From: CALKXV01 sp965228905 | GTDB lineage: Bacteria > Pseudomonadota > Alphaproteobacteria > Rhodobacterales > Rhodobacteraceae | Assembly (NCBI GenBank): GCA_965228905.1 | Contig: CBDDII010000003.1 | Location: forward strand, 930,001-994,000 | Direction of reading: 5' to 3' | DNA: 64,000 nucleotides | Shown: positions 34,863-41,843 of the stretch, one piece after another | Position numbering within the stretch: the first letter of the stretch is position 1 | Layout: each line of letters starts with the position of its first letter | Program-made: the position numbers and the translations under genes | Notes under the pieces: model-generated | Databases searched by the model: none | Told to the model about the DNA's origin: nothing | What the model saw: the letters and a program-made list of their open reading frames with translations, nothing else

Positions 34863-35011
34863 GTGGAATCTCCCAGTTACATATTATGCGGGGGCAGAGG
34901 CAAACATGAGGTCACGGCCACCCGTTGATTGCAGGATTAGGCCGAAGGCGCGGGGAAGCGTCAAGCAGAGTCTTGGCGGTTTTTCTGGGAATCCGGCGGT
35001 TTGACCCTTGG

Positions 35012-35518
35012 TCAAGCGGGTTTGAGCGCCTTGCTCATTAAAATCGCGTCTTCCCGACCAGTGGCGGAGGGATAGTAACCCGGGCGCTTTCCGTCCTCGG
35101 CCCAGCCTGCCTTGGCGTACAGAGTACGCGCGGCTCGGTTCGAGGCGGCGACCTCAAGAAAAGCGCGGGTTGCACCGCGTTCCAGGGCCTCGGATTCGAA
35201 GGCGGCAAGGCAGATTCGCCCAAGGCCCCGGCGCTGGTGGTCGGGGTGGACCGCAAGCGTCAGAAGCTCGGCTTCGTCCAGCGTTACCCGGCCAAGCGCG
35301 AAGCCCGGGATTTGCGCCGACTGCGCCGTCGCGGTGGTGGGGGGCTCTGCCCCCCGCTCGCTTTGCTCGCCCCCCCCGGCGTATTTGGAAAGCGATGAAG
35401 GGACCAGGGAAAGGAAGATGCCGGGGCTGGCAAGAAGATCGGCAAAGGATTTTTCACCCCAGGCGCGGCCCTTTGGCATGGCGAGGGCGTGGAGCGTGGC
35501 AAGTGCCTTTGGCGTCAC
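35012..35518 (-). CDS. rimI: ribosomal-protein-alanine N-acetyltransferase with an in-frame repeat insertion
   Basis: RimI-type GNAT enzymes acetylate ribosomal protein S18. The acetyl-CoA loop is seen in LTLAVHPDHQRRGLGRICLAAFESEA and the C-terminal half in AFLEVAASNRAARTLYAKAGW. At 168 residues it is about 25 longer than usual. The extra residues (about 40-67, from SSLSKYAGGGE to TATAQSA) are encoded by a copy of the dispersed palindromic element at 35312-35400, which stays in frame. Activity may be affected since the insert precedes the strand GFALGRV. It overlaps tsaB by 4 nt, the usual tsaB-rimI pair. Confidence 0.85.
   Translation of the reverse strand: MTPKALATLHALAMPKGRAWGEKSFADLLASPGIFLSLVPSSLSKYAGGGEQSERGAEPPTTATAQSAQIPGFALGRVTLDEAELLTLAVHPDHQRRGLGRICLAAFESEALERGATRAFLEVAASNRAARTLYAKAGWAEDGKRPGYYPSATGREDAILMSKALKPA
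35312..35400 (+). repeat. dispersed palindromic element, copy 2 (inside rimI, antisense)
   Basis: This 89-bp copy has the same leader (TTGCGCCGACTGCGCC, then GTCGCGGTGG), GC-rich hairpins (GGGGGGC-TCT-GCCCCCC and CGAGC/GCTCG type), and the tail GCGTATTT-GG-AAAGCGATGAAG. It runs opposite to rimI and is translated as part of it with no stop codon. Confidence 0.8.
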
Positions 35519-36174
35519 GGCAGGATCCGGATCGGCGGATCGCGGCGCGGTGCGGCGTCGGCGGGCCGGATGTAAAGCGGGGCAGGGCGGGGGATGTCGG
35601 TGTTGTTTCGCTGAAGGGCTGCGATCCTTGCGGTTGCTTCCACGATGCTGACCTTTGGTTGCACGACCCTTCCGGCAAAGCGTGCCGCCAAGGTTTCGGC
35701 TTCGGTGCCGACGCAGAGGGGGTCGCTTTTTGCCGAGATGTCGACCGGGACCGTGGCGGCGGGGCCGGTTGTTGGAGGGGCGTTGGTGCCGGTGAAAAAG
35801 GGTTGGACGTATACCTCGCCTTTCGGGGCGGGCAGGGCAGAGATGATCGGCGTGTCAAAGCCGTATGCCTGCGCCCGCAAGGAGGAGACTCCGATCGCAG
35901 GTTTGCCAAGCGACAGGGCAAGGCCCCGCGCGGCACTGACCGAGATGCGGATGCCGGTGAAATTGCCGGGGCCGATGCCGACGCCGATGGCGTCGAGGTC
36001 TTTCCAGACCGCGCCGACCTCGCCCAGAATTTCCTCCAGCATGGGGAAAAGCCGTTCGGCCTGGCCGCGCTTCATTTCCTCGTGGCGGCTGGCAACCACC
36101 TTGTCGCCCGTCAAAAGGGCGGCGGCACAATGGGGGCCGGAGGTGTCGAAGGCAAGGATCGTCGGGTCGGGCAT
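35515..36174 (-). CDS. tsaB: tRNA threonylcarbamoyladenosine biosynthesis protein TsaB
   Basis: TsaB works with TsaD and TsaE to place threonylcarbamoyl on A37 of ANN-decoding tRNAs. The 219-residue ASKHA-fold protein has ILAFDTSGPHCAAALL at the start, ERLFPMLEEILGEVG, and the conserved GIGPGNFTGIRISVSAARGLALSL near residues 66-85. TsaB lacks catalytic activity itself and acts as the dimer scaffold. It overlaps rimI by 4 nt and follows the GFA gene by 3 nt. Confidence 0.94.
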   Translation of the reverse strand: MPDPTILAFDTSGPHCAAALLTGDKVVASRHEEMKRGQAERLFPMLEEILGEVGAVWKDLDAIGVGIGPGNFTGIRISVSAARGLALSLGKPAIGVSSLRAQAYGFDTPIISALPAPKGEVYVQPFFTGTNAPPTTGPAATVPVDISAKSDPLCVGTEAETLAARFAGRVVQPKVSIVEATARIAALQRNNTDIPRPAPLYIRPADAAPRRDPPIRILP

Positions 36175-36177
36175 GGG

Positions 36178-36600
36178 TCAGGCCAAAAGTTCGTCTCGGC
36201 CGCTGTCCTGGGCGCGGGGCAGGCCATCGTCAAGTTGCAGCCAGGGCAGGGCACTGCCCGCGTGACAATGAAGTTTTGGCGGCAGTTCGTCGGCCTGATC
36301 CAGCACGCCGAGGGGGACATAGACCTGGCCCGGCAGGTAATCGAACCGCGCGGTCAGTTGCGAACCGCAGTCGGGGCAGAACTGACGCATGACGCCGGGG
36401 GCGAGGGGGGAAACCGGTGTCAACGCCGGGGTGAGGGTGACCGCGCCTTCGTCAAACCCCGCAAAGGCGGGCAGGGGGGAGCCGGTGACCCGGCGGCAAT
36501 CCGCGCAGTGGCAATAGGTGACGCAGAGCGGAGCGGCGGATGTCGCGAGGCTGACCTTTCCGCAATAGCATCGCCCGGTGACGACCGCCTCAGGCGGCAA
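36178..36600 (-). CDS. GFA family glutathione-dependent formaldehyde-activating-like protein
   Basis: The 140-residue zinc protein has the GFA domain cysteine pattern: GRCYCGKV near residue 9, CHCADCRRVTGS near residue 30 and FCPDCGSQL near residue 74. Family members bind zinc through these cysteines. Only a few react with S-hydroxymethylglutathione, so the substrate here is open. Its start overlaps the nifU-like gene end by 11 nt. It is followed by tsaB after 3 nt. Confidence 0.9.
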   Translation of the reverse strand: MPPEAVVTGRCYCGKVSLATSAAPLCVTYCHCADCRRVTGSPLPAFAGFDEGAVTLTPALTPVSPLAPGVMRQFCPDCGSQLTARFDYLPGQVYVPLGVLDQADELPPKLHCHAGSALPWLQLDDGLPRAQDSGRDELLA

Positions 36601-37150
36601 CCGGGCGCACCTCGACCACTTCGGGAATGTAATGCCGCAGAAGGTTCTCGATACCCATTTTCAGGGTCAGCGTCGACGAGGGGCAACCGGCGCAGGCGCC
36701 CTGCATGTGCAGGTAGACGACGCCGCGATCAAAGCCGTGGAACACGATGTCGCCACCGTCCTGGGCCACGGCGGGGCGCACGCGGGTATCCAGAAGTTCC
36801 TTGATCTGGTCGACGATCTCGCCGTCTTCGCCATCATGCGCGGCATGGGCGGTTTCGGCCTGCTCGCCCTCCATAACCGGGGCGCCGGACTGGAAATGTT
36901 CCATGATCGCGCCCAGGATCGGGGCTTTCAGCACGTCCCATTCCTGGCCGTCCGCCTTGGTGACGGTCACGAAATCGGCTCCGAGGAACACGCCGGTCAC
37001 GCCGGAAACGCCAAAGATGCGCGTGGCAAGGGGCGAGGCACCGGCGGATGCCAGCGAGGGGAAATCGGCCGTTCCGGTGCCAAGAACGCTTTCTCCCGGC
37101 AGGAATTTCAGCGTTGCGGGGTTCGGTGTGTCTTCGGTCTGGATAAACAT
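36590..37150 (-). CDS. NifU family Fe-S cluster carrier protein
   Basis: The 186-residue protein has an N-terminal Nfu domain (MFIQTEDTPNPATLKFLPGESVL) and a C-terminal NifU domain with the CxxC cluster ligands in MQGACAGCPSSTLTLKMGIENLL near residue 155. Such proteins carry [4Fe-4S] clusters to client enzymes. Complex II and other Fe-S proteins in the window are possible clients, but nothing specific links them. It begins the group nifU-like, GFA, tsaB, rimI. Confidence 0.94.
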   Translation of the reverse strand: MFIQTEDTPNPATLKFLPGESVLGTGTADFPSLASAGASPLATRIFGVSGVTGVFLGADFVTVTKADGQEWDVLKAPILGAIMEHFQSGAPVMEGEQAETAHAAHDGEDGEIVDQIKELLDTRVRPAVAQDGGDIVFHGFDRGVVYLHMQGACAGCPSSTLTLKMGIENLLRHYIPEVVEVRPVAA

Positions 37151-37234
37151 GGGCTGGCCTCCGATGAGGATCTAGATATGCGCCTGCCTGCGGCTGCTGT
37201 CAATAGATTGGAATGATTCTAAACCGCTTGGCGC

Positions 37235-37690
37235 CTAGCAGATATTCTCAAGCCGGTCCTTCGACAACTCGCCGGGAACGATGGTCAGCGGGATCGGCAG
37301 GGAACCGAAGCGGCGCGAAAGGTCCGAAACGATCGGGCCGGGCCCGCCTTTTTCCGCACTGGCCCCAAGGACAAGCACGCCGATGTCGCCGTCTTCCTCG
37401 ATCTCCTTCAGGATTTCCGGCACCGGCTCGCCTTCGCGGATGGCAAGGCTTGGATCGACGCCCTGGCGGTCGCGCATCCACTTGGCGAAGACCTCGAAAT
37501 GCGCCTCGATCCTCTCGCGGGCCTCTTCGCGCATTATCTCGCCGACGCCGATCCAGTGGTTGAATTCGTCAGGCGGGATCACCGAAAGCACCTTGACGCC
37601 GCCGCCGGTGCGGGCGGCGCGCATGGCGGCGAACCGCATGGCGTTCAGGCATTCGCGGCTGTCATCGAGGATGACGAGGAACTTGCGCAT
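37235..37690 (-). CDS. universal stress protein family protein
   Basis: The 151-residue single-domain USP starts MRKFLVILDDSRECLNAMRFAAMRA and ends with the nucleotide-loop region VLVLGASAEKGGPGPIVSDLSRRFGSLPIPLTIVPG. The usual ATP-binding G-x2-G-x9-G-S/T pattern is altered here (GASAEKGGPGPIVS), so ATP binding is uncertain. It is separated by 57 nt from the cyclodeaminase-like gene and 84 nt from the nifU-like gene, both on the same strand. Confidence 0.88.
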   Translation of the reverse strand: MRKFLVILDDSRECLNAMRFAAMRAARTGGGVKVLSVIPPDEFNHWIGVGEIMREEARERIEAHFEVFAKWMRDRQGVDPSLAIREGEPVPEILKEIEEDGDIGVLVLGASAEKGGPGPIVSDLSRRFGSLPIPLTIVPGELSKDRLENIC

Positions 37691-37747
37691 GTCGTTTCTC
37701 TTTCACTTGGCCGGATGATGGACGGGGCCGGGGGGCAAGTCCACCAT

Positions 37748-38707
37748 TTAGGGCAGAATGCGCTGACCGGCACCCTGCTTTTCGGCGCGGTTCAGGGCAA
37801 GAACGGCGCCGGCGTAGTCGCCAAGGGCGATGCCGCGAAAGGCAAAGGCGGCGGGGCGGGCGATGTTCTGGATCGTGCCGGTCACAAGGTCGGTCAGGTC
37901 GCCCGCAATGGTTTCAGGCGCGACCATGGGTTTTTCGGCGGCGCGTTCCTGTTCCATGTCATCGACGATGATCGTTTGGAAATGGCCCATGCCTTCGGGA
38001 TGCCAGGGGATGCCCAGATCGGTGATGGCGGCAAAGGCGGATGGTTTCATCGCCCGCGCATCCAGAAACGGTTCGATGGAGTAATCCAGCGTGACCGAGG
38101 TGACCACGATGTCGGATTGCGCGATCACTTCTTCGGGCGTTGCGGCTTCGGCGGTGAGGCCTTTGGCGCGGGCGGCTTCCAGCAGGGCTTCGCGGTTCGC
38201 CTCGCCCCGCCCGTGGGCCAAGACGCGGCTCAGCGGGAACATCCCGCGAAAGGCGGTCAGGTGGCTGTGCGCCTGCACGCCGCAGCCGATGAAACCGATG
38301 GTTGCCGCACTTGGATCGGCCAGACGCCGCGCGGCCACGGCGGAAAGGGCGGCGGTGCGATGCGCGGTGATCCAGTTGGCCCCCATCACGGCGCGCAAAA
38401 GCCCGGTTTCCGCGTCCAGCACCATGATCGCACCATTGATCGCGGGCAACCCGCGCCCGGGATTGTCGGGGCAGACGGCAACGGTTTTCAAAACCGTCAG
38501 CCCTTCGTCGCCCACGGCCAGCGTCGACATCATGTAGCGGCCTCTGCCCGGCAAAAGCGCGGATTTCGGCGTGACGTGGAGCCGTCCTTCGGATTTCGCG
38601 ATCAGGGCCGCCTCGATCGCGTCGGCAATCTCGGATGGCGGAATATCAAGCGATTCCAGGGCTTTGTCGGGCAGGTGCAGGAAATCTTCGGTGGTGTGCA
38701 GGGTCAT
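37748..38707 (-). CDS. ornithine cyclodeaminase/mu-crystallin family protein
   Basis: The 319-residue NAD(P)-dependent enzyme has the family fold: KSALLPGRGRYMMSTLAV in the substrate half, GANWITAHRTAALSAVAARRLADP, then the Rossmann motif IGFIGCGVQAHSHLTAF near residue 128 and DLGIPWHPEGMG. Members include ornithine cyclodeaminase, ketimine reductases and alanine dehydrogenase-like enzymes; the substrate is not clear. ATG 38707 overlaps the preceding membrane protein's stop by 4 nt. Confidence 0.9.
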   Translation of the reverse strand: MTLHTTEDFLHLPDKALESLDIPPSEIADAIEAALIAKSEGRLHVTPKSALLPGRGRYMMSTLAVGDEGLTVLKTVAVCPDNPGRGLPAINGAIMVLDAETGLLRAVMGANWITAHRTAALSAVAARRLADPSAATIGFIGCGVQAHSHLTAFRGMFPLSRVLAHGRGEANREALLEAARAKGLTAEAATPEEVIAQSDIVVTSVTLDYSIEPFLDARAMKPSAFAAITDLGIPWHPEGMGHFQTIIVDDMEQERAAEKPMVAPETIAGDLTDLVTGTIQNIARPAAFAFRGIALGDYAGAVLALNRAEKQGAGQRILP

Positions 38708-39780
38708 CGTCGCCTCGGGTGCAGTTGCGCGTAGCGTGGCGGAGGTGTCGGGCCTTGTCCACGGATCAACCGCCGCACGCCCCACAAAAGGATCATCAGC
38801 AACTGCCCGGCCAGCGCGATCAACAGGGAAATCGCCAAAAGTGCCGCCTCGGTCAGCCGGGTTGCCACGCGCAAGATGCGCGCCTTGCCCAGAACGGCGA
38901 AGGTGCCGCGCGTTTCGCTGCCTGCGGTTTCGGCGACGCGAGCGATGCGGGACAACTCGGGCGCGGTGTCGGCAAGGCGCAGCATCGCCAGCGCCTCGCC
39001 CGGCGGCAGCGTGGTCGCAATCCGCCCCATGTCCGAAGCAAGGGCGGTCAGCTTCGCAGCCTTCGCCGCGTCGATGAGCGACGACATGGGTTTCGCCCCC
39101 CGCACCACGTCGCTTGCGTTTTCCAGCCGGAGCGTGCCGCGTGCCATACTCGTGATCTCACCCATCATCCGCGCTGAAACCGCGCCCGTCTTGCGGGCAA
39201 CCCGTAGCGTGGTTGCCCCGATCTTCAGCGTCAGGCTGGACCCGCCCGAGGCAAGCACAGCCACGGTCGACCCCAGCCCGATCACGCCAAGGGCCAGGTC
39301 GACCCGGTCGATCTCGGTGCCCGCGAGGTAATCGACCAAGGCCCGCGTGATCGCCTTGGCATCCCCGATCGGCGTCATCTCAAGCGGCAGGTTGCAGGTG
39401 GCCACCCGCGTCAGGTCCGGGCAGTTTTCGGCGTTGATCGCGCAGGACAGGCAGGCCGACCAGCCCTCTGCGGCCTCTTCTGCACTTGCCACCCTCAGGC
39501 GCAACGCGGGCGCGACGGCAACGCCCCGGCCATCGGCCAACCGCAGGACCGCCACGGCCATGTCCGGTTCGTCCTGTTCAAGGGCTTCCAGTATGCGCGT
39601 CTCGACGATCTCGGGCGAAAGCGCGGATTGCAATTCGCGATCAAGTGCGACGGATAGCTCGGCCTCGGTCCGGTCGCGGTAGGGTGCGGCGAAGGGCGAG
39701 CCCGCCAGCACCACCCCGTTTGCCGCGAAGGTCGTCGCGGTCAGGATGCCGAAACCGGCGCGGAACAGGCGGCCAATCAC
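38704..39780 (-). CDS. membrane-associated hypothetical protein
   Basis: The 358-residue protein has an N-terminal hydrophobic segment (FRAGFGILTATTFAANGVVLA), a cysteine cluster ACLSCAINAENCPDLTRVATC near residue 115, a central hydrophobic stretch (VDLALGVIGLGSTVAVLASGG) and a C-terminal membrane helix (EAALLAISLLIALAGQLLMILLWGV). Long helical regions rich in Ala and Leu lie between. I recognise no family beyond alphaproteobacterial hypotheticals. It overlaps both neighbours by 4 nt, so it is translated with the aminotransferase and the cyclodeaminase-like enzyme. Confidence 0.8.
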   Translation of the reverse strand: MIGRLFRAGFGILTATTFAANGVVLAGSPFAAPYRDRTEAELSVALDRELQSALSPEIVETRILEALEQDEPDMAVAVLRLADGRGVAVAPALRLRVASAEEAAEGWSACLSCAINAENCPDLTRVATCNLPLEMTPIGDAKAITRALVDYLAGTEIDRVDLALGVIGLGSTVAVLASGGSSLTLKIGATTLRVARKTGAVSARMMGEITSMARGTLRLENASDVVRGAKPMSSLIDAAKAAKLTALASDMGRIATTLPPGEALAMLRLADTAPELSRIARVAETAGSETRGTFAVLGKARILRVATRLTEAALLAISLLIALAGQLLMILLWGVRRLIRGQGPTPPPRYAQLHPRRR

Positions 39781-40643
39781 CGGGTCTGGGACGCGGCCCA
39801 GTCCCAGTACATCTCGCGCACGCGCCGGGTGACCGGGCCGGGCTGGTATTCCGTGCCGTCAAATTCCGTCACCGCCGTTACCTTGTTCATGTTGCCCGAC
39901 ATGAACAATTCGTCCGCCGTGCGGATGTCATCGAAGGTCAGCACCTTTTCGATGACCGGCATCCCCTCGGCGGCGAGGTTCGTCATGTGCCGCGACCGGG
40001 TGATACCGGCAAGGAAGGTGCCGTTCGGCACGGGCGTCAGAACCTCGCCGTCGCGCACCATGAAGATGTTGGCCGTCGCCGTTTCCGCCACGTTGCCCAT
40101 GGCATCGGCGACCAGCGCGTTGGAATAGCCTTTCGAACGCGCCTCGGCCAGCATCCGCGCGTTGTTGGGATAAAGACAACCCGCCTTGGCGTTCACCACC
40201 GCACTTTCCAGAACCGGGCGGCGGAACCGCGTCGTGGTCAGCCGCACGCTTGCATCGGCAGGGGCAAGGGGGGCTTCTTCCAGGCAGATGGCGAAGGCGG
40301 TTGAGGCGGGATCGGGGACGATCGCCGTCGCATCGCCATCGACGCCCCAGTACATGGGCCGGATATAGACCGCACTGTCCCAGTGAAACTGGGTCAGACC
40401 CTCCCAGACGATCTCTACCATCTCTTCCGCCGATAGGGTCGGCGTGAGGATCAGCGCCTCGGCCGAGCGGTTGGCGCGTTCGCAATGGGCCAAGAGATCA
40501 GGCGCCACCCCGTCGAAGTACCGCGCGCCGTCAAAGACGCCCGAGCCAAGCCAGGCCCCGTGATCGGCGGCCTTCATGACCGCAACGTCGCCGTCGTGCC
40601 ATGTGCCTTGGAAATAAGTGCGAATCTTGGTGCCGAATGCCAT
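39777..40643 (-). CDS. ilvE: branched-chain amino acid aminotransferase
   Basis: The 288-residue fold-type IV PLP enzyme transfers amino groups between branched-chain amino acids and 2-oxoglutarate. It starts MAFGTKIRTYFQGTWHDGDVAVMKAADHGAWLGSGVFDGARYF and has the PLP lysine in VVNAKAGCLYPNNARMLAEA near residue 153, the glutamate region ALVADAMGNVAETATANIFMV, and LFMSGNMNKVTAVTEF near the end. ATG 40643 follows AAGGGAGAAG; longer in-frame versions read into a repeat. Upstream lie the dispersed repeat (copy 3) and a candidate structured RNA with a terminator. Confidence 0.92.
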   Translation of the reverse strand: MAFGTKIRTYFQGTWHDGDVAVMKAADHGAWLGSGVFDGARYFDGVAPDLLAHCERANRSAEALILTPTLSAEEMVEIVWEGLTQFHWDSAVYIRPMYWGVDGDATAIVPDPASTAFAICLEEAPLAPADASVRLTTTRFRRPVLESAVVNAKAGCLYPNNARMLAEARSKGYSNALVADAMGNVAETATANIFMVRDGEVLTPVPNGTFLAGITRSRHMTNLAAEGMPVIEKVLTFDDIRTADELFMSGNMNKVTAVTEFDGTEYQPGPVTRRVREMYWDWAASQTR

Positions 40644-40701
40644 TGTCTTCTCCCTTGGTCGCGACACTAGGGCGGGGGCACGGGCGGGTCCATAGGAGGT
40701 T

Positions 40702-40778
40702 TTGCGCCGGCTTCGCCGTCGCGGCGGGCGATCTTCTGTCGAAGATCGCCCTTGGTGCGTATTTGTAAAGCGATGAAG
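40702..40778 (+). repeat. dispersed palindromic element, copy 3
   Basis: This 77-bp copy lies between ilvE and the upstream candidate RNA. It has the leader TTGCGCCGGCTTCGCC then GTCGCGG, the perfect 11-bp hairpin GGGCGATCTTC/GAAGATCGCCC, and the tail GCGTATTT-GT-AAAGCGATGAAG. Confidence 0.8.
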
Positions 40779-40809
40779 ACCCGGGGTGTGGAGTGCAAAT
40801 CGCCCCGAC

Positions 40810-40950
40810 AAAAAAGCCCCGGCAGGTCGCCCTGCCGGGGGACGCCATGCAGAACATGGCGAATAAGGGGGCGAGGCCGGATGGTAATGCTCCCAAAAGG
40901 GATGCCGTCGGGACGAGGAAACCGGCCTCTGGACACGGGCTGGGAACCCG
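40810..40950 (-). ncRNA. candidate structured RNA or leader upstream of ilvE
   Basis: On the minus strand, a stretch of about 140 nt ends in a textbook terminator: a 10-bp stem (arms at 40831-40840 and 40817-40826) and T6 at 40815-40810. Upstream of it are perfect stems GCCATG/CATGGC (40844-40860), GAGGCCGG/CCGGCCTC (40873-40880 with 40922-40929) enclosing TCCC-TTTT-GGGA, and CACGGG/CCCGTG (40934-40952). A TATCT-type -10 lies near 40958-40964. No gene precedes it on that strand, so it is either an sRNA or an attenuating leader of ilvE. The gap 40644-41026 holds no protein gene. Confidence 0.5.
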
Positions 40951-41026
40951 TGCGCCAGATAAAGCACGACATTGAATCGGATTCGTGACATCAGACGCGC
41001 TTGGTCGGAAGGAAAGGCGGCACCCC

Positions 41027-41581
41027 ATGCCGAAGGAGATCACCATCACGGAGGCGCGCCGTGATCTGGCCAAGGCGGACCGCGTTCTGGTGCTTGGCTG
41101 TTCGGGCGGCGGCAAGACGACGCTTTCGATGCGGCTCGCCGAAAAATACGCGATGGACTACCAGTCGCTGGATCGTGACGTGCGCTGGCTGCCGGGCTGG
41201 AAGGTGCGCGACCAGGGCGAACAACGCGAAAGGATCAAGGCGCTTTCCGCGGTGGACAGATGGGTGATGGACGGCAACAGCTTTTCCACCTTCGATCTGC
41301 GCCTGCCGCGCACCGATCTTGTGATCTGGGTGCGGCTTCCGCGCTGGCGGTGCCTTTGGGGCGTGGCAAAGCGCGTTCTGCGAAACTTCGGACGGGTGCG
41401 CACCGGCATGGCCGAGGGATGCCCCGAACCTTTGCCGGATCGCGAGTTTCTGTCCTACATCTGGAATTTTGAAAAGCGCCAGACACCGCGAATTCTTGAG
41501 GGGATCGAACGGCACGGGCCGGAGGTTCCCGTGCTGGTGCTGCGCTCGCACCGGATGGTCGAAGACCTTTTGTCGGTCTAG
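41027..41581 (+). CDS. P-loop AAA-type ATPase, adenylate-kinase-like
   Basis: The 184-residue protein has Walker A GCSGGGKTTLS near residue 25 and resembles the small topology-modulation/adenylate-kinase-like P-loop proteins: DYQSLDRDVRWLPGWKVRD, VMDGNSFSTFDLRLPRTDLVIWVRLPRWRCLWGV and a C-terminal RQTPRILEGIERHGPEVPVLVLRSH. The real substrate is unknown. ATG 41027 follows GGAAAGG; a GTG at 40985 is less likely. It ends 4 nt into the convergent slyX gene. Confidence 0.82.
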   Translation: MPKEITITEARRDLAKADRVLVLGCSGGGKTTLSMRLAEKYAMDYQSLDRDVRWLPGWKVRDQGEQRERIKALSAVDRWVMDGNSFSTFDLRLPRTDLVIWVRLPRWRCLWGVAKRVLRNFGRVRTGMAEGCPEPLPDREFLSYIWNFEKRQTPRILEGIERHGPEVPVLVLRSHRMVEDLLSV

Positions 41582-41775
41582 TAATGCGGCGGCTTCTCGT
41601 CGCCCATCACCACGCCGCCGGTACCGTCTGCCTCGCGCAGGGCCTCGCGTTCCATCAGCATGGCGACGCGCCGTTCCAGCCGGTCGATGGTTTTGGCCTG
41701 CTCGGCGACCACGCCGTTCAGTTCGTCGGCAAGGCGTTCCAGATGCGCCAGTCGTTCCTCGATTTCCGTCGACAT
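41578..41775 (-). CDS. slyX: SlyX family protein
   Basis: The 65-residue protein is a short coiled coil with the family pattern IEERLAHLERLADELNGVVAEQAKTIDRLERRVAMLMERE and the usual C-terminal PPHY. SlyX proteins have no established function. It lies between a P-loop gene and hisS, convergent with the former by a 4-nt overlap. Confidence 0.9.
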   Translation of the reverse strand: MSTEIEERLAHLERLADELNGVVAEQAKTIDRLERRVAMLMEREALREADGTGGVVMGDEKPPHY

Positions 41776-41843
41776 GCACCCACTCCTTGCCCCTTTTGCG
41801 CCTTGCGGCTAAACCGCGCGCGACCAATACCGGAAGGTGGCCC

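Noticed and set aside
40667..41115. Upstream extensions of the ilvE and P-loop reading frames and short frames across 40.7-41.0 kb
   Set aside because: They translate the repeat element and the candidate RNA hairpins. The downstream ATGs have good ribosome sites and match the families.
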